64,000 nt of DNA from Zygaena filipendulae (GCA_907165275.2 OU015653.1:10012001-10076000); one strand, 5' to 3'; shown: positions 41,501 to 48,790, numbered from the stretch's first letter. The notes: a model not told the origin generated them from the letters alone. Translations and numbers: made by a program.

Positions 41501-42532
41501 AATACGTGTAAGCAGACAATAATAGTAGAGAGCCCTTTTAACTTAATATGTATAACTAACGACCGCACTCAGAGTCGTTTTAATGATTTCTCTAATTAAG
41601 TTAAATGTAGTTATACGCCAGTTAACATTAATTTAATGAACGTCTCTGAGTGCGGTAGTTAAATGATTTTATATACTTAAAATTAAGTAATGATCAAAAC
41701 GACTCAGAGTGCGACCGTAAGTTTATATGATGTAAAATTAACAATGATGGCTTTTGTTATCCTTAATAAAATACAATAGGTAAGTATTTTTTTATTACAT
41801 CTTAAGTATTTTTTATTACATCTGGTTAAGCCGTTCGCTTGCGAGAAACGTCTCTTCATTTTGATTAGTTTGGAAGAAATAGGTAAATTAAACTGAGAGG
41901 GTTCTATAATAAACAAAAATAAATGGTGTCACATACATAAATTATTATGTACCTACCTAAGTGTCAAAGGTGATGTTACGTCATCTACACATCACATATT
42001 TTTTAAACCAGATTCTGAAAGACTGCATTGGGTAAAACATAATAATAAGTACCTACCTCTACAAACAAACACAACAAATCAATAATATAATAATGCCGTG
42101 CACAGTGCACACCGCAAAGAATCTCCTGTGCTTTTGCACTTCTGATGAAAAACTTGAACAAAGACAAAATAACACATTCGCTTGGTGGTAGGATTTCATC
42201 AATTAAAGAGGCTCGATAGATTTTTAATATGTACTTAAACGTCAAAATGTATAAAGATTTCCATTAATCTACTTTTTAAAATATTTATTTAGGCACCTAA
42301 GTACTTCACGAAAACAATCGAATGTAAGGGACTTTTTAGTGTAGCATTTGATGTAAATCGTGAGAAAGATGTTAGGGAAAACAGTGTTAAAAACATAAGA
42401 GAAGTATTAACTCACATTAACTAAGCTGACTCCCAAACAGACCATCCATGCCCAACCACCGTCCGGCGCGACCTTCTTAGTCGCCGGCGGCAGTTTTTTG
42501 GCAGCCACTCTTCCGTTTTTTTCAACCGTCAT
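23457..42532 (-). CDS. SLC16-family monocarboxylate transporter (MCT-A), 7 coding exons
   Basis: Predicted 12-helix plasma-membrane monocarboxylate transporter; substrate not deducible. Coding exons on the minus strand: 42532-42416, 34218-33948, 33062-32779, 32145-31789, 25110-24747, 23997-23806 and 23593-23457. The sum is 1722 nt, 573 aa plus TAG, with consistent phases (0,1,0,0,1,1). The first signature DGGWAW is at residues 24-29; the second, YFSKKRGQAVGLSMAGTG, is near 147-164. Both match the family. Residues about 215-375 form a long cytosolic loop rich in Ala, Arg, Glu and Lys, and the C-terminus is RRRKVVQL. An acceptor CAG at 42568-42566 places a splice site 33 nt before the ATG, so at least one upstream 5' UTR exon exists. 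The last intron is GC-AG. Intron 4 (6.7 kb) hosts a DIRS retrotransposon and intron 1 is 8.2 kb. Paralog of MCT-B. Family assignment is very secure. Confidence 0.9.
23594..23805 (-). other. GC-AG intron of MCT-A
   Basis: 212 nt, minus strand: donor ATAG|GCTAGT, acceptor TTCGCAG. No GT in phase 1 is available near the exon end that would join the conserved GPLIG-YVRDYTKSY block. A reversed MITE fragment (about 23709-23765) lies inside. Confidence 0.7.
23806..23997 (-). CDS. MCT-A coding exon 6
   Basis: 192 nt, acceptor CGTTTCAG; ends ...GPLI plus G and is followed by GCTAGT, so the donor must be GC. Encodes TM10-TM11 (LSICGFFRGMCLSNFTL, FGLHMVSKGVFVVILG). Confidence 0.87.
24037..24215 (-). 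repeat. Helitron-like (Lep1-type) repeat
   Basis: ACCGCGGAAATTTCGGAGAT, ACCCTATGTCCTTTTCTG, GACAACGTGTATGCAAAATT, GAGCCGTTAAGGCGTGAAAG. In MCT-A intron 5. Confidence 0.6.
24220..24410 (-). repeat. Helitron-like repeat, variant
   Basis: CTAGCTTTTCCCCGCGGTTT, ATTCTCGCGGGTATTCCGG, GAAATCGGTCCAGTAGTTTT, then TTTGTAATATTAGT. MCT-A intron 5. Confidence 0.55.
24447..24705 (-). repeat. Helitron-like repeat, third subtype (pair with 34592)
   Basis: CTAGCTGTCCCGCGCGGTTT, GAAGTTCCGCGGAATTGTTC, AACCCCTTTTGACTCCCTTA, ACGATCAGCGGTTTAGTCTG, ATTTAGGACAAAGCATTTTA. Nearly the same order occurs at 34592-34815. Confidence 0.55.
24747..25110 (-). CDS. MCT-A coding exon 5
   Basis: 364 nt, acceptor TTATTTCAG, donor GTGAGT, phase 1 out. 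Encodes KKNWFQKFVALMDLDLLKD, then TM7-TM9 (LLLGLSLFWAGELQFRML, TAITDILVRLVLPPIFD). The DIRS left end begins only 54 bp upstream of this exon, at 25164. Confidence 0.9.
25174..25325 (+). repeat. DIRS left inverted terminal repeat with TATA box
   Basis: 152 bp, identical to the reverse complement of 30490-30641. Contains TATAAATA at 25293-25300 and an initiator-like TCATT at 25321, a spacing of about 28-30 nt, consistent with an RNA polymerase II promoter firing into the element. Confidence 0.85.
25411..25599 (+). pseudogene. short open frame in DIRS leader, possible gag remnant
   Basis: A 60-codon open stretch just inside the left ITR, highly charged (KRKTDDYEKLYKIGEESE), lacking an early ATG. 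A GTTAGT donor-like site occurs after ATGAAG. Position suits a gag N-terminus but no gag motif is recognised. Confidence 0.25.
25632..27060 (+). repeat. minisatellite within the DIRS element
   Basis: About 15 units built on TTTGCGTA(C/T)TTTTCTTTGG, ATCTGTACTACCCGTAAAGT and a TTCACATATTTCCTTTTTA spacer. Key-word starts at 25810, 25913, 26016, 26115, 26212, 26315, 26417, 26519, 26621 and 26725 give a period near 102 bp. The last units (26841, 26898, 26961, 27024) shorten to about 57-63 bp. Open frames in this area are translations of the repeat. Confidence 0.85.
27090..29035 (+). pseudogene. broken DIRS reverse transcriptase / RNase H region
   Basis: Recognisable in order but in several frames with stops: RT entry motif SRVFLVPKPNGKFR (about 27289), LKDAHYF-like segment (about 27450), YEFNVLPFGLSTAP (about 27620), RNase H SDASTTGWGA (about 28310) with HINYLEIKAAYF and CVDNTTAISY, SDNTTADAESRR (about 28640), then the DIRS-typical FYAFPPF, DKARGI and WYPLLSR blocks (28860-29000). 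The RT catalytic aspartate pair is not readable. A LINE 3' tail interrupts the RT at about 27480-27573. Clearly non-functional. Confidence 0.7.
27480..27573 (+). repeat. LINE/SINE 3' tail nested in the DIRS RT
   Basis: TACCCAATGGTTAACTGTCG, AGAATGCCGCAAGGCATTAA, then AATAAATAAATAAA. The same tail follows the maT remnant at about 48838-48930. It separates the LKDAHYF-like and KYLRFQF-like RT parts. Confidence 0.65.
29040..30285. other. 3' part of the DIRS interior without recognised recombinase
   Basis: DIRS elements normally carry a tyrosine recombinase here. I find poly-A runs (about 29150), AT-rich sequence and only short frames; the longest, 130 codons on the minus strand (30084-29692), resembles nothing I recognise. 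Confidence 0.4.
30286..30405. repeat. DIRS internal complementary region
   Basis: Two abutting parts: 30286-30334 pairs with the left outer end (49 bp) and 30329-30405 with the right outer end (77 bp). They overlap by 6 nt (AATAAT), the sequence both element ends share. Known role in DIRS: joining the ends when the cDNA is circularised. Confidence 0.85.
30490..30641 (-). repeat. DIRS right inverted terminal repeat
   Basis: Reverse complement of 25174-25325 with no mismatch found by eye. Its mirrored TATA box faces the minus strand, into the element from the right. Confidence 0.85.
30889..31189 (+). pseudogene. non-LTR retrotransposon RT C-terminal fragment
   Basis: An open frame without its own ATG: GIKRSKYAALGGNYYFVPLA, FETTGCWGSEALTFVSEIGR, then QRLSIAIQRGNAASVMGTF and TGA at 31187. 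The pattern (FVP-A-ET-G, F---GR, QR-S-A-QRGNA-S--GT) is one I know from the C-termini of metazoan LINE reverse transcriptases. Notably GC-rich against its AT-rich surroundings. Lies 190 bp right of the DIRS end in MCT-A intron 4. Confidence 0.5.
31278..31735 (+). repeat. two adjacent Helitron-like repeats
   Basis: First copy about 31278-31440 (ACTAATATTATACATGC, ATCATCATGAAATTTTGCAT, GGTACAGAAAAAGACATAAG). A second, different subtype about 31482-31735 ends CGCGGGGGACAGCTAGT and contains two TTCCCGCGGGAA-like cores. The end lies about 54 bp from MCT-A exon 4. Confidence 0.55.
31789..32145 (-). CDS. MCT-A coding exon 4 (long cytosolic loop)
   Basis: 357 nt, acceptor TCACCAG, donor GTGAGT, phase 0 both sides. 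Strikingly GC-rich for this window. Encodes an acidic start (ESDEEGEDKFE), an Ala-rich stretch (GRGAAAAGLTGAASVAAM) and RRRKVSVISNISNMDFTGSY, whose RRRKVS serine fits a basophilic kinase site (inference). Confidence 0.85.
32210..32570. repeat. AT-rich repeat with recurring ATAGTA motif
   Basis: Intronic stretch between MCT-A exons 3 and 4 with recurrent AAAATATAGTATTTTT-like units in both orientations (32250, 32463, 32520). GGTTGCCACC and AGCAACCCTACCC lie at its two ends, suggesting a mobile element with inverted ends. Class unknown. Confidence 0.35.
32779..33062 (-). CDS. MCT-A coding exon 3
   Basis: 284 nt, acceptor GGTTTCAG, donor AAG|GTGAAG. Encodes GFGVGLASASSFVSLNHYF, the KKRGQAVGLSMAGTG signature and TM5-TM6 (FGFRWTVVILGALAFH), ending in the loop at QPVK. 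Confidence 0.9.
33304..33357. repeat. perfect 22-bp hairpin
   Basis: AAGCCTGCCATTTTCGGGTT... pairs without mismatch with ...AACCCGAAAATGGCAGGCTT around a 10-nt loop. GTTTAAAC-containing units (GGGTTTAAACCC) repeat nearby to about 33372. In MCT-A intron 2. Confidence 0.75.
33768..33899. mobile_element. short MITE with TTA duplication (Harbinger-like)
   Basis: 132 bp bounded by AGGCGGAAACACAC and GTGTGTTTCCGCCT, flanked by TTA on both sides (33765-33767 and 33900-33902). Sub-terminal GTCGTGTCG and CACGACAC also pair. The 3-bp TTA duplication fits PIF/Harbinger; no ORF. Lies in MCT-A intron 2, about 50 bp from exon 2. Confidence 0.65.
33948..34218 (-). CDS. MCT-A coding exon 2
   Basis: 271 nt, acceptor AATTTCCAG, donor GTGAGT. 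Encodes FSTRSLEPSFGLLF, TM2 and TM3 with the helix IKTFSYRKVCFFGS. In MCT-B the same span is divided into exons 2 and 3. Confidence 0.9.
34592..34815 (-). repeat. Helitron-like repeat, third subtype (pair with 24447)
   Basis: AGTTGTCCCAACGGTTTCAG, GAAGTTCCCGCGGAATTGTT, ACGATCAGCGGTTTAGGCTG, CATTTTATATGTATAGAAG. Intron 1 of MCT-A. Confidence 0.5.
35940..36255 (+). repeat. Helitron-like repeat with internal duplication
   Basis: ACTGATAATATTATAAATGC head. The segment ATTTTGCATACACGTTGTCA, GGGGTACAGA, AAGGACATAGGGTACTTTAT is present twice (about 36027-36090 and 36130-36200). Ends CGCGGGGAACAGCTAGT. Confidence 0.6.
36514..36860 (-). repeat. two Helitron-like repeats in tandem
   Basis: CTAGCTGTGTCCCGCAGTTA at 36515 begins a truncated variant; CGCGGTTTCACCCACGCTAA at about 36677 begins a second, ending near ATTTCTAATAATAAG (36855). 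Confidence 0.5.
37065..37275 (+). repeat. Helitron-like repeat, variant
   Basis: TCTGTCTGTCTGTCTGTTTG, TCTCCAAATCAACTGAACAG, TTTTCACGCGGGTGAAACCG, GGGCACAGTTAGT. The third CTAG base is changed to TTAG. Confidence 0.5.
37988..38430 (+). repeat. four-unit E-box minisatellite
   Basis: Units of about 100-126 bp, each starting TCACGTGATCACATAGATA or a variant and containing ACGAAAACATGAAGT and GGAGATATGAG-like parts. Unit marks: CACGTG at 37990, 38190 and 38316, CATGTG at 38091. Sits in MCT-A intron 1. Confidence 0.7.
39822..40145 (+). mobile_element. CRE-bearing MITE family, copy 2
   Basis: GGGCAAGTTGACTA left end and AGTAGTCCACATCCC right end, the cleanest inverted pair in the family. Both GTGACGTCAC palindromes are intact (about 39948 and 39995). 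Nearly identical in order and length to the 14633 copy. Confidence 0.75.
41357..41500. repeat. foldback element
   Basis: Arms carry TACTATGGA, AGAGCCCGTCTTTACT and GAGAATTTT in one direction and their complements (AAAATTCTC, AGTAAAGACGGGCTCT, TCCATAGTA) in the other, around a loop centred near 41430. Confidence 0.65.
41556..41720. repeat. element with three CACTCAGAG-type ends
   Basis: CCGCACTCAGAGTCGTTTTA at about 41562, inverted CGTCTCTGAGTGCGG at about 41641, and inverted AAAACGACTCAGAGTGCG at about 41697. A MITE of about 160 bp with an extra internal end, or two overlapping copies. Confidence 0.5.
42416..42532 (-). CDS. MCT-A coding exon 1
   Basis: ATG at 42532-42530, 39 codons, donor GTGAGT, phase 0. 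Lysine-rich N-terminus, then PDGGWAWMVCLGVSLVN. Same length and phase as MCT-B exon 1. The exon itself starts at 42565 after acceptor CTTTCCAG. Confidence 0.9.
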
Positions 42533-42971
42533 GGTTCAGGCTCTAAGCCTTTGTCACCTGTGTACCTGGAAAGATATTAAAAACAATAAATAAAATACAA
42601 AATATTATATAGAGCAAAAAAATGATCCGACCACAGCGAGAAGTAAGTAATTGCGTTTTAAAAATTTGTCATATCGCTAAAAAATCATCCAAATTTAAAA
42701 CTAAGTTTGAAAATTTTATTTTTTTGGTTTCATTTCTTGAAACAATATCCGATAAAATTGGTGATACCTATACTCATAACTTTTTTGATTAGGTAAAGTT
42801 ACGTGAACTTTCTTAACAAGTTGAGCAACAATAATGTGAGTCAATTGCTGTTACTATGTATACCTAATATAATATAACAGTTGTCATAAAAAAGCCGACA
42901 ATGTTTTATTTTTATAGCAGCACATATTTTGTGGTCCTTTGAACCAGATCAGACTTGGATTTTTAAAGCAA

Positions 42972-43175
42972 TCTAACTGTTCCTCAGCGATTTCACCCGC
43001 GGTTTCACCCGCGGTATTTGCGGAGTTCCCACGAGAATTCCTAAATAAAAAGTACCTTCGGGACTACTGTCAGTAGCTTCCTACAAGTGAAAGAATTTTC
43101 AAAATCGGTTCGGTAGATCCAGAGATTACATGTCATAAACTCATAATTCACAAACTCGCAAATTTTTATACTATT
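42972..43175 (-). repeat. Helitron-like repeat
   Basis: CTAACTGTTCCTCAGCGATT, duplicated CACCCGCGGTTTCACCCGCG, AGTACCTTCGGGACTACTGT, GGTTCGGTAGATCCAGAGAT. Confidence 0.55.
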
Positions 43176-43570
43176 AAGTCTGCTATGACTCTAGTATGTA
43201 CTTTATCAGTATTTAGTTTGATATCGGACCAGCACGAGCGGCGCGCGGTATGCGCTCACGACTCCCGTCAATAGAACAATCGCATGTTGGTCGACCATTA
43301 TTCGTGGAAACGAAAAGGCAAATCACGCAAGTAGCACGTGCCACGAGCGGTCCATGCCGACTCTACGTGGTCTACAAATGAGTCTACATCTCACGAGGCC
43401 AACAGTAAACAAAAAACAAACGATCACCCACACTAGCTGGAGATCGATGACCTACCCGTTCGTTTACGTACGAAAATATATTTTAATCTAATGTGTACTA
43501 ATATGAATAACAGAATGTGGATATGAATAAATGTTATGTAACTCAATAATTTATGTAGAGCAATCACTCA

Positions 43571-43720
43571 TACGTGGTTAGGCCTGCTACAAGGTGGACC
43601 CATGACTTGGTGAAGGTTACGGGACGTCATTGGATGCGGGGAGCGCAGGACCGGCCTTTGTGGCGATAATCCTTGGGGAGGCCATGTCCAGCAGTGAACA
43701 TCTTTTGACTGATATGATGA
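43571..43720 (+). pseudogene. RTE-type LINE 3' fragment
   Basis: Frame reads RWTHDLVKVTGRHWMRGAQD then RPLWR and a stop, followed by TTGGGGAGGCCATGTCCAGC AGTGAAC and a GATATGATGA tail. The W-T-D-D-L--V-G--WMR-AQDR--W pattern is the usual C-terminus of RTE-like ORF2 in Lepidoptera. Confidence 0.65.
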
Positions 43721-44117
43721 ATCACACGTACACAGAGTGAGATATCAACGTATTTTTTTTATCAACAGCCTTTACAGATCTACAAGATAAATTTGAAGAC
43801 ATAACCAAACACTGAAATATTTTATCCTGAGCCTAAATATGATGAACGTAAATCATAATTTGAAGCATCTCGGTGATAGGTAGGTACTCCATATATACAA
43901 ACTAATTAAAGTACTTTTCCTAGAAGTAAAGACAACCGGTTTGTACGTAAACGTGTTGTGCGTTGTGAGTATCGTAAGGTTGACAGCGAGCTGACAGTAA
44001 CTGTCAGCTCACTGTGATATTGTGTGGTATTGCGGGGAATGAGTAGTCATGATATTGGTGGGAGGCGGAGTGTCCCTTCTTTCTGTATTCCGTGATTTCA
44101 AGCAAGTAAATAATGAT

Positions 44118-44557
44118 CCCCCCAAAAACATTTTCATGTAAAATGATGCCAAGACGAGTCCATATGACGGGCACTGTCAAAAAGTTATCAGATCTCATGT
44201 AGAGCCAAGCTTATAACTCTACACACCCTAACTCTACAAGGCCTAACTTCTCAAACTCTATACCTTAGTCAGAATATGTGGCTTGGCCATTTCGCTCCAT
44301 AGGCCATTCACATTTATCCACTGTTAATTACTTTTCTGTTATACAAAGGTTCTTGCAGTAACGAAACGGCCAAGGCACATGTTCTGACTAAGGTATAGAG
44401 TTTGAGAAGTTAGGCCTTGTAGAGTTAGGGTGTGTAGAGTTATAAGCTTGGCGTTGGAGTTGTAAGCTTGGCTCTACATGAAATCTGACAACTTTATGAC
44501 AATGCCCGTCACATGGACTCGTCTTGGCATTATTTTACATGAAATATTTTGGTGGGA
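44118..44557. mobile_element. large foldback element with arms of about 190 bp
   Basis: Left arm CCCCCAAAAACATTTTCATG, GACGAGTCCATATGACGGGC, TTATCAGATCTCATGTAGAG, CCTAACTCTACAAGGCCTAA, CTCTATACCTTAGTCAGAAT; the right arm is its complement and ends TTTACATGAAATATTTTGGT. The loop is about 44305-44345. The right arm has an extra GCGTTGGAGTTGTAAGCTTG duplication. A single arm is present at 6050. Confidence 0.8.
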
Positions 44558-44846
44558 TTTCATTTCTTTTTCTAAGTCAAAATTGCGGAATTGTTATACA
44601 AACTTCAATCCCCTAGTTTAAGGGGTTGGAGGATAAAAGTTACAAGTTTTATAATTTTTTTATTGTTTGTGTACTAATACTAGCTTACATACCAAATTTC
44701 AGCTTTCTAGAACATTATTAACCCTAAGAATTTTGATGATCATCAGTGAGTCAGTGACGAAATCAGGGTTTTTAGATATCAATAAAATCAAAAGTATAAG
44801 AGCTATGGAATTAAAACTTTATATGTTTGATAAGTCTGCTATTGAC

Positions 44847-45010
44847 AACATATCCCGAGAATTGCGTTTATTTGGTATAATGCAAACCCAAGTTATAAGG
44901 GTTCAAAAAAACGACGAAGCGCTTCGAGAAAAGATATGTAGTGCTCCCGCTTCGCTTGACTCGTCTTGGCGGGGGCACTACCGTGCCCCCAGAGCCCCCA
45001 GATATCAAGG
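44847..45010 (+). repeat. repeat shared with 6295-6455
   Basis: Same block order as described at 6295 (AACCCAAGTTATAAGGGTTC, AAAAAACGACGAAGCGC, TGCCCCCAGATAT), but here part of a 117-codon frame that I regard as accidental. Confidence 0.5.
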
Positions 45011-45136
45011 ATTTTTTTGATGATTTTTGTACATACCTACCTAGTTGGTATCGAGTTCAAGGTGAAAAAGTCACCAATTAGTTTAGGTCTTTACATAAAA
45101 CCTTTGAATCTTTTCTGATTTTAATTACTTACAATA

Positions 45137-45419
45137 GGGATGTTGACTACTTTTGAAAATCAAAATTCTAATTAGTCCGTCAGTTAGAAAATAAAAAAAA
45201 ACAATAGACACGTATTTTTTGCTTTTTCAAATAAATTAAAATATACAGAGATAAAGGGCAATAAAGTTTAGGGTGAGGGGGTGACGTCACTAACCGCTAA
45301 AACAAATAAATCGTTATACAAACTGTCCGAATAGTGACGTCACGCGAAATTTCAACTCAATGTATCGCCGTTATTTTTCGATTACGTAAAAAAGTAAAAA
45401 AAAAATAGTCAACATGCCC
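45137..45419 (-). mobile_element. CRE-bearing MITE family, copy 3
   Basis: Reverse copy: GGGATGTTGACTACTTTTGA at the left and AATAGTCAACATGCCC at the right. The two CRE sites appear as GTGACGTCAC (about 45280) and AGTGACGTCACGCG (about 45331). Confidence 0.72.
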
Positions 45420-46387
45420 ATTAGTAAGTATATTTAGTATTTATTATTTACCTATACCAAAAAAAATCCAAACATATTTCTATTGGTTTTTACTCATTTT
45501 TCAATCTAATTGTGCTAATGATGCTCTTATCTGTGTTATACTTTTCTGACTGCAGCGAGCAATGTAACTGTTAATTTACAGGCAGCGGAACCTTCAATTA
45601 AAATAAACACATATTGCGAGGAATTAATAAAAAAATGACATACCTACATACAGTTACGTACTTACATAAAACTGAATAAAATGCACTGAAGCAAACAGGA
45701 AAACGTTATTTTGCTTAATATAAGTAAGCGGTAGATGTTATTAAAACTTCAAAGTACCTACCTACTAAAACTTTTTAACGAAAGTTGAAAAGACAAGAGT
45801 AATATCGAAACGAAAGTGTCTTAAATTTCATTTCCCACAAGGTGACAAAGCCTTCGAATGCAAAATGAAACACTTCCTAATTGAATAGATAGATAGATCA
45901 CTTTTCCAACAAAGGAATTAAAACATCAAATTTTCTTTTTATTTTAAACTCATTTGTATTGACTAACTTGCTGTTAAAAAAATTTAATAAATATTTTTTT
46001 TTTGACATCTAGTTTTAGGTATAAAAGTGAATTAGGGATTTATTAAAATGATTTCAACCTACCAGAAATACGTAACAAAATTAACTGTGTCGTATTCCAA
46101 ATTACTCAAAAGTATCGACATAGAATGTGTAATATGGAAATAATAACATTTCACATGTTGATATGAACACGTTAAGATAAACAATTACATTTACAAAACT
46201 GTTTAACCCGGGAGGGTTCCAAGTCAGTGAAATCTTATACTAGAAATTAAGTAGAAACGTCATGAGGAATTTGACTAAAAGTAGGATCAGGCAATTTTAT
46301 CTGATACAAATAAATAATGATTGTTTGTGTTTTCGTACGGTTGATATTTGTTAAAAGTGCGAAATTTGCGAAGCGACTGGATACCTA

Positions 46388-46510
46388 TGTAGCGGGAGCA
46401 GGATGGATGGTATGGCGGAGCCGCGGTTCCCCGGGCATAACACCTCGCCCGGCGGGAAGCTTCCCCTTTGGTGGCGGTCGAGCCATATCATCCATTCTGC
46501 TCCTGCTACA
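46388..46510 (+). mobile_element. TGTAGC...GCTACA element, LTR-like, followed by a PBS-like site
   Basis: 123 bp. First 29 bp (TGTAGCGGGAGCAGGATGGA...) and last 29 bp (...GCTCCTGCTACA) are near-perfect inverted repeats. Interior is very GC-rich (CGCCCGGCGGGAAGCTTCCC). The bases after the end, GTGGTGACCCCGACGTGA, look like a tRNA primer-binding site, so this may be an LTR remnant rather than a MITE. See 7101 for a copy with inverted interior. Confidence 0.5.
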
Positions 46511-46589
46511 GTGGTGACCCCGACGTGATGACCCCGACGTTTACAAGGAGTGGAGTAGTTTAACTTGTAGTGAAACCTTACACCCTCTT

Positions 46590-46635
46590 TACCTACTTGG
46601 CAAATAAACGAATTGAATTGAATTGAATTGAATAC
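46590..46635 (+). repeat. (GAATT)n microsatellite at a LINE-like tail
   Basis: CAAATAAACGAATTGAATTGAATTG after AACCTTACACCCTCTTTACC, a typical polyadenylated tail with an expanded pentamer. Confidence 0.55.
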
Positions 46636-46827
46636 CTACCTACTTACACGTGCAAACGAAATTGTTATTCTGAAAAAAAAAAACAATAGAACGATGTAAA
46701 TGATTTTTCATTACTCATACTCGGAAAGTAGGTCTGAAGTTGCCTGAGAAGCGGGTTGAAAGTAACACTTTTCAGCCCTAGGGAGAATCGCTTTCAACTG
46801 ACAGCTGGATACTGCAGAAACTCAAGT

Positions 46828-46890
46828 TTTTTTTTTATGTCATAGGGGGCATACTTACTGGCCAGTAGCACACCTAATGATTGATTTATG
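46828..46890 (+). repeat. SINE 3' fragment (family of 55138)
   Basis: TTTTATGTCATAGGGGGCAT, a diverged middle, TAGCACACCTAATGATTG; matches the start of the repeat at 55138. Confidence 0.45.
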
Positions 46891-47682
46891 TATAATAAAA
46901 TTCACTCATTTTTTTCTTTAGCTAATTCCTATTTTTATTTTGACTCTCCTTGCATTCGTAATGAAAAGCACAGTGTTATCCTCGGGAGAAAGATAAGTTA
47001 CTTTCACCCCTAGGATAACAATGTACTATTTCGTGTCCAACGGATAAAACGATCTAGGTTTAAAAAAATATGTGCATTAAAAAACCATTTGGCAATTTTG
47101 AGCTAACTTAAACAAAATTTCAGTAGGTATTTTGCCGTCCATAAGTAAAGGTTTTACGGTACACCGATGAAGTATATTTATAAAACCCTTTAAGAGTGCA
47201 CGTTTTAAAACTAGTTTTGTAATTAGTTGCAACTTGTAAACGACAACTGATGAAAATTAACATAACATTATGCTCAAAACACTTGAGATTTATTATGTCT
47301 CGAGCGGAGACCGACTGGTGAAGCTGCGAATTCACTAAAAAAACTGGCTCCGACCACCTACGAAAGGCTGGGACGTAGCCCACGCCCGCTTCAAGATGAT
47401 GCCAGACGAAAGTTATAAAACATTAAAACACTGCACTATGATGTTTTTTTATAATTTAAAGTACGCCTATCTACTTCATGTATGACTGAGGCAAAATATT
47501 GTGTAGGTACGGTCAGGAGAATTAGGAACAATATAGGTACTTAGTCTGGCCATAAATACTGCTATAACTAAAAATAAACAAAATGTTACATTTGAATTTG
47601 GAATCTGTCATTTTTATATAATTGTTCATTGTGTTTTACCATTTTAGCGCCAATACATTGTACAATATTTTGCGATATTAAA

Positions 47683-48790
47683 ATGGAGTGGGGTTATCAC
47701 CCCAAGAGAACCGAATCGCTGTGATTGCATTATACAAAGTAGGTATAGAACCAAATGCAATTTTTAAAACTCTCCATACGCTTGGATAATATAATACGCA
47801 CAGATAATATAATACTATTATTAGTAAAATGTTTTTGTTCCGGGCTATTAATAGGTACAATGAGACCTCCTCTGTTTGTGACAGAAAAAGACGTAGTGTT
47901 CGTACGAAAAAGGTAGGTAGTCAAAGCAGTAAGGAAAAGAATTCGAAAAAATCCTGTCCGAAACTCGTCCGAAAGCAAAAGATTTTATCTCGGGAGATGA
48001 AGACAGCACCTAGAACCATGTAGCGTACTTTAAAAATGACTTAGGACTTGCAGCGTATAAGAGACGTACTGATCATTTCTTAACTGATATAATTTAAAAA
48101 AGAATAGGGTGGTAAAATCTAAACAACTAGAGACTTGGCGGGATTTTTAGCAGAAAGGACGTCAGTTTTATTTCTTTGTTTTGCAAATTAGTTTATCGTG
48201 ATTATTATTGTGTGAATGTGGTGGATTTAAACAACTAGGTAGGTACTGAAGCGGCACCTACGTAAAACGCAGTGATTACCTTCTCTCTGACGGTACGCAA
48301 AGGGACTAGGAAGGTCGTAGAAATATTTTGTTTACGTATGAGAGAATTTTTACAATTGAGCAACATTTTAAGAAACAAAATGACCGTATTTATGCTCACA
48401 GCTCTAAGGAAGCTTCTCAATTAGTCGACAGAGTGCAATGTGGGCATTATCCGATTTCAGTGACGGTTTGGTGGGGTATTAGCTGTTAAGGAGTGACTGA
48501 GCCATACTTTTGTGAAAAAGGTATTAAAACATCGGCACAAGTGTATCAAGATACCATTCTTGAGAAGATAGTGCAGCCCCTTAAGAACACCATGTTCAAT
48601 AACCCAGAATGGTCCTTCCAGCAAGACTCGGCGCCGTGTCATAAAGTTCGATCTACACAGTCTTGGTTGGAAACAAATGTTTCGGACTTCATCAGAGCTG
48701 AAGACTGGCCGTCGTCTAGTCCCGATCTTAATCCACTGGATTATGATTTATGGTCAGTTTTAAATGGTTTTATATTTCTATATTAAACTA
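47683..48790 (+). pseudogene. broken maT-type (DD37D) mariner transposase
   Basis: N-terminal HTH region around 47683-48010 in shifted frames (EPNAIFKTLH, AINRYNETSSVCDRKRRSVR, KQKILSREMKTAPRTM), catalytic region 48300-48780. The first catalytic D is lost (LFTYERIFTIE, normally LFTDE), a stop follows VTVWWGIS, then WSFQQDSAPCH and SSSPDLNPLDYDLW remain. Second to third aspartate spacing is 37 residues, pointing to the maT clade. Two intrusions are visible: a short one after FKTLHTLG (about 47780-47825, with the ATAATATAATACTAT motif) and a 98-bp one at 48131-48228. The C-terminus is missing. Inactive. Confidence 0.75.
48131..48228 (+). mobile_element. 98-bp insertion in the maT remnant with 10-bp direct repeats
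   Basis: Flanked by AAACAACTAG at 48121-48130 and again at 48229-48238. Its body (TTGGCGGGATTTTTAGCAG, GACGTCAGTTTTATTTCTTT, GTTTTGCAAATTAGTTTATC) matches the reverse complement of about 51465-51575. Confidence 0.65.

Larger units (their letters stand above)
34219..42415 (-). other. MCT-A intron 1 (8.2 kb)
   Basis: No coding sequence is supported. Contains Helitron-like copies (34592, 35940, 36514, 36672, 37065), the E-box minisatellite (37988-38430), CRE MITE copy 2 (39822-40145) and two foldback/TIR elements (41357-41720). AT-rich filler elsewhere. Long first introns often carry enhancers; none can be proved here. Confidence 0.5.

Noticed and set aside
44667..45020. 117-codon plus-strand frame
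   Set aside because: Overlaps a dispersed repeat also found at 6295 in a different frame; no recognisable protein features.
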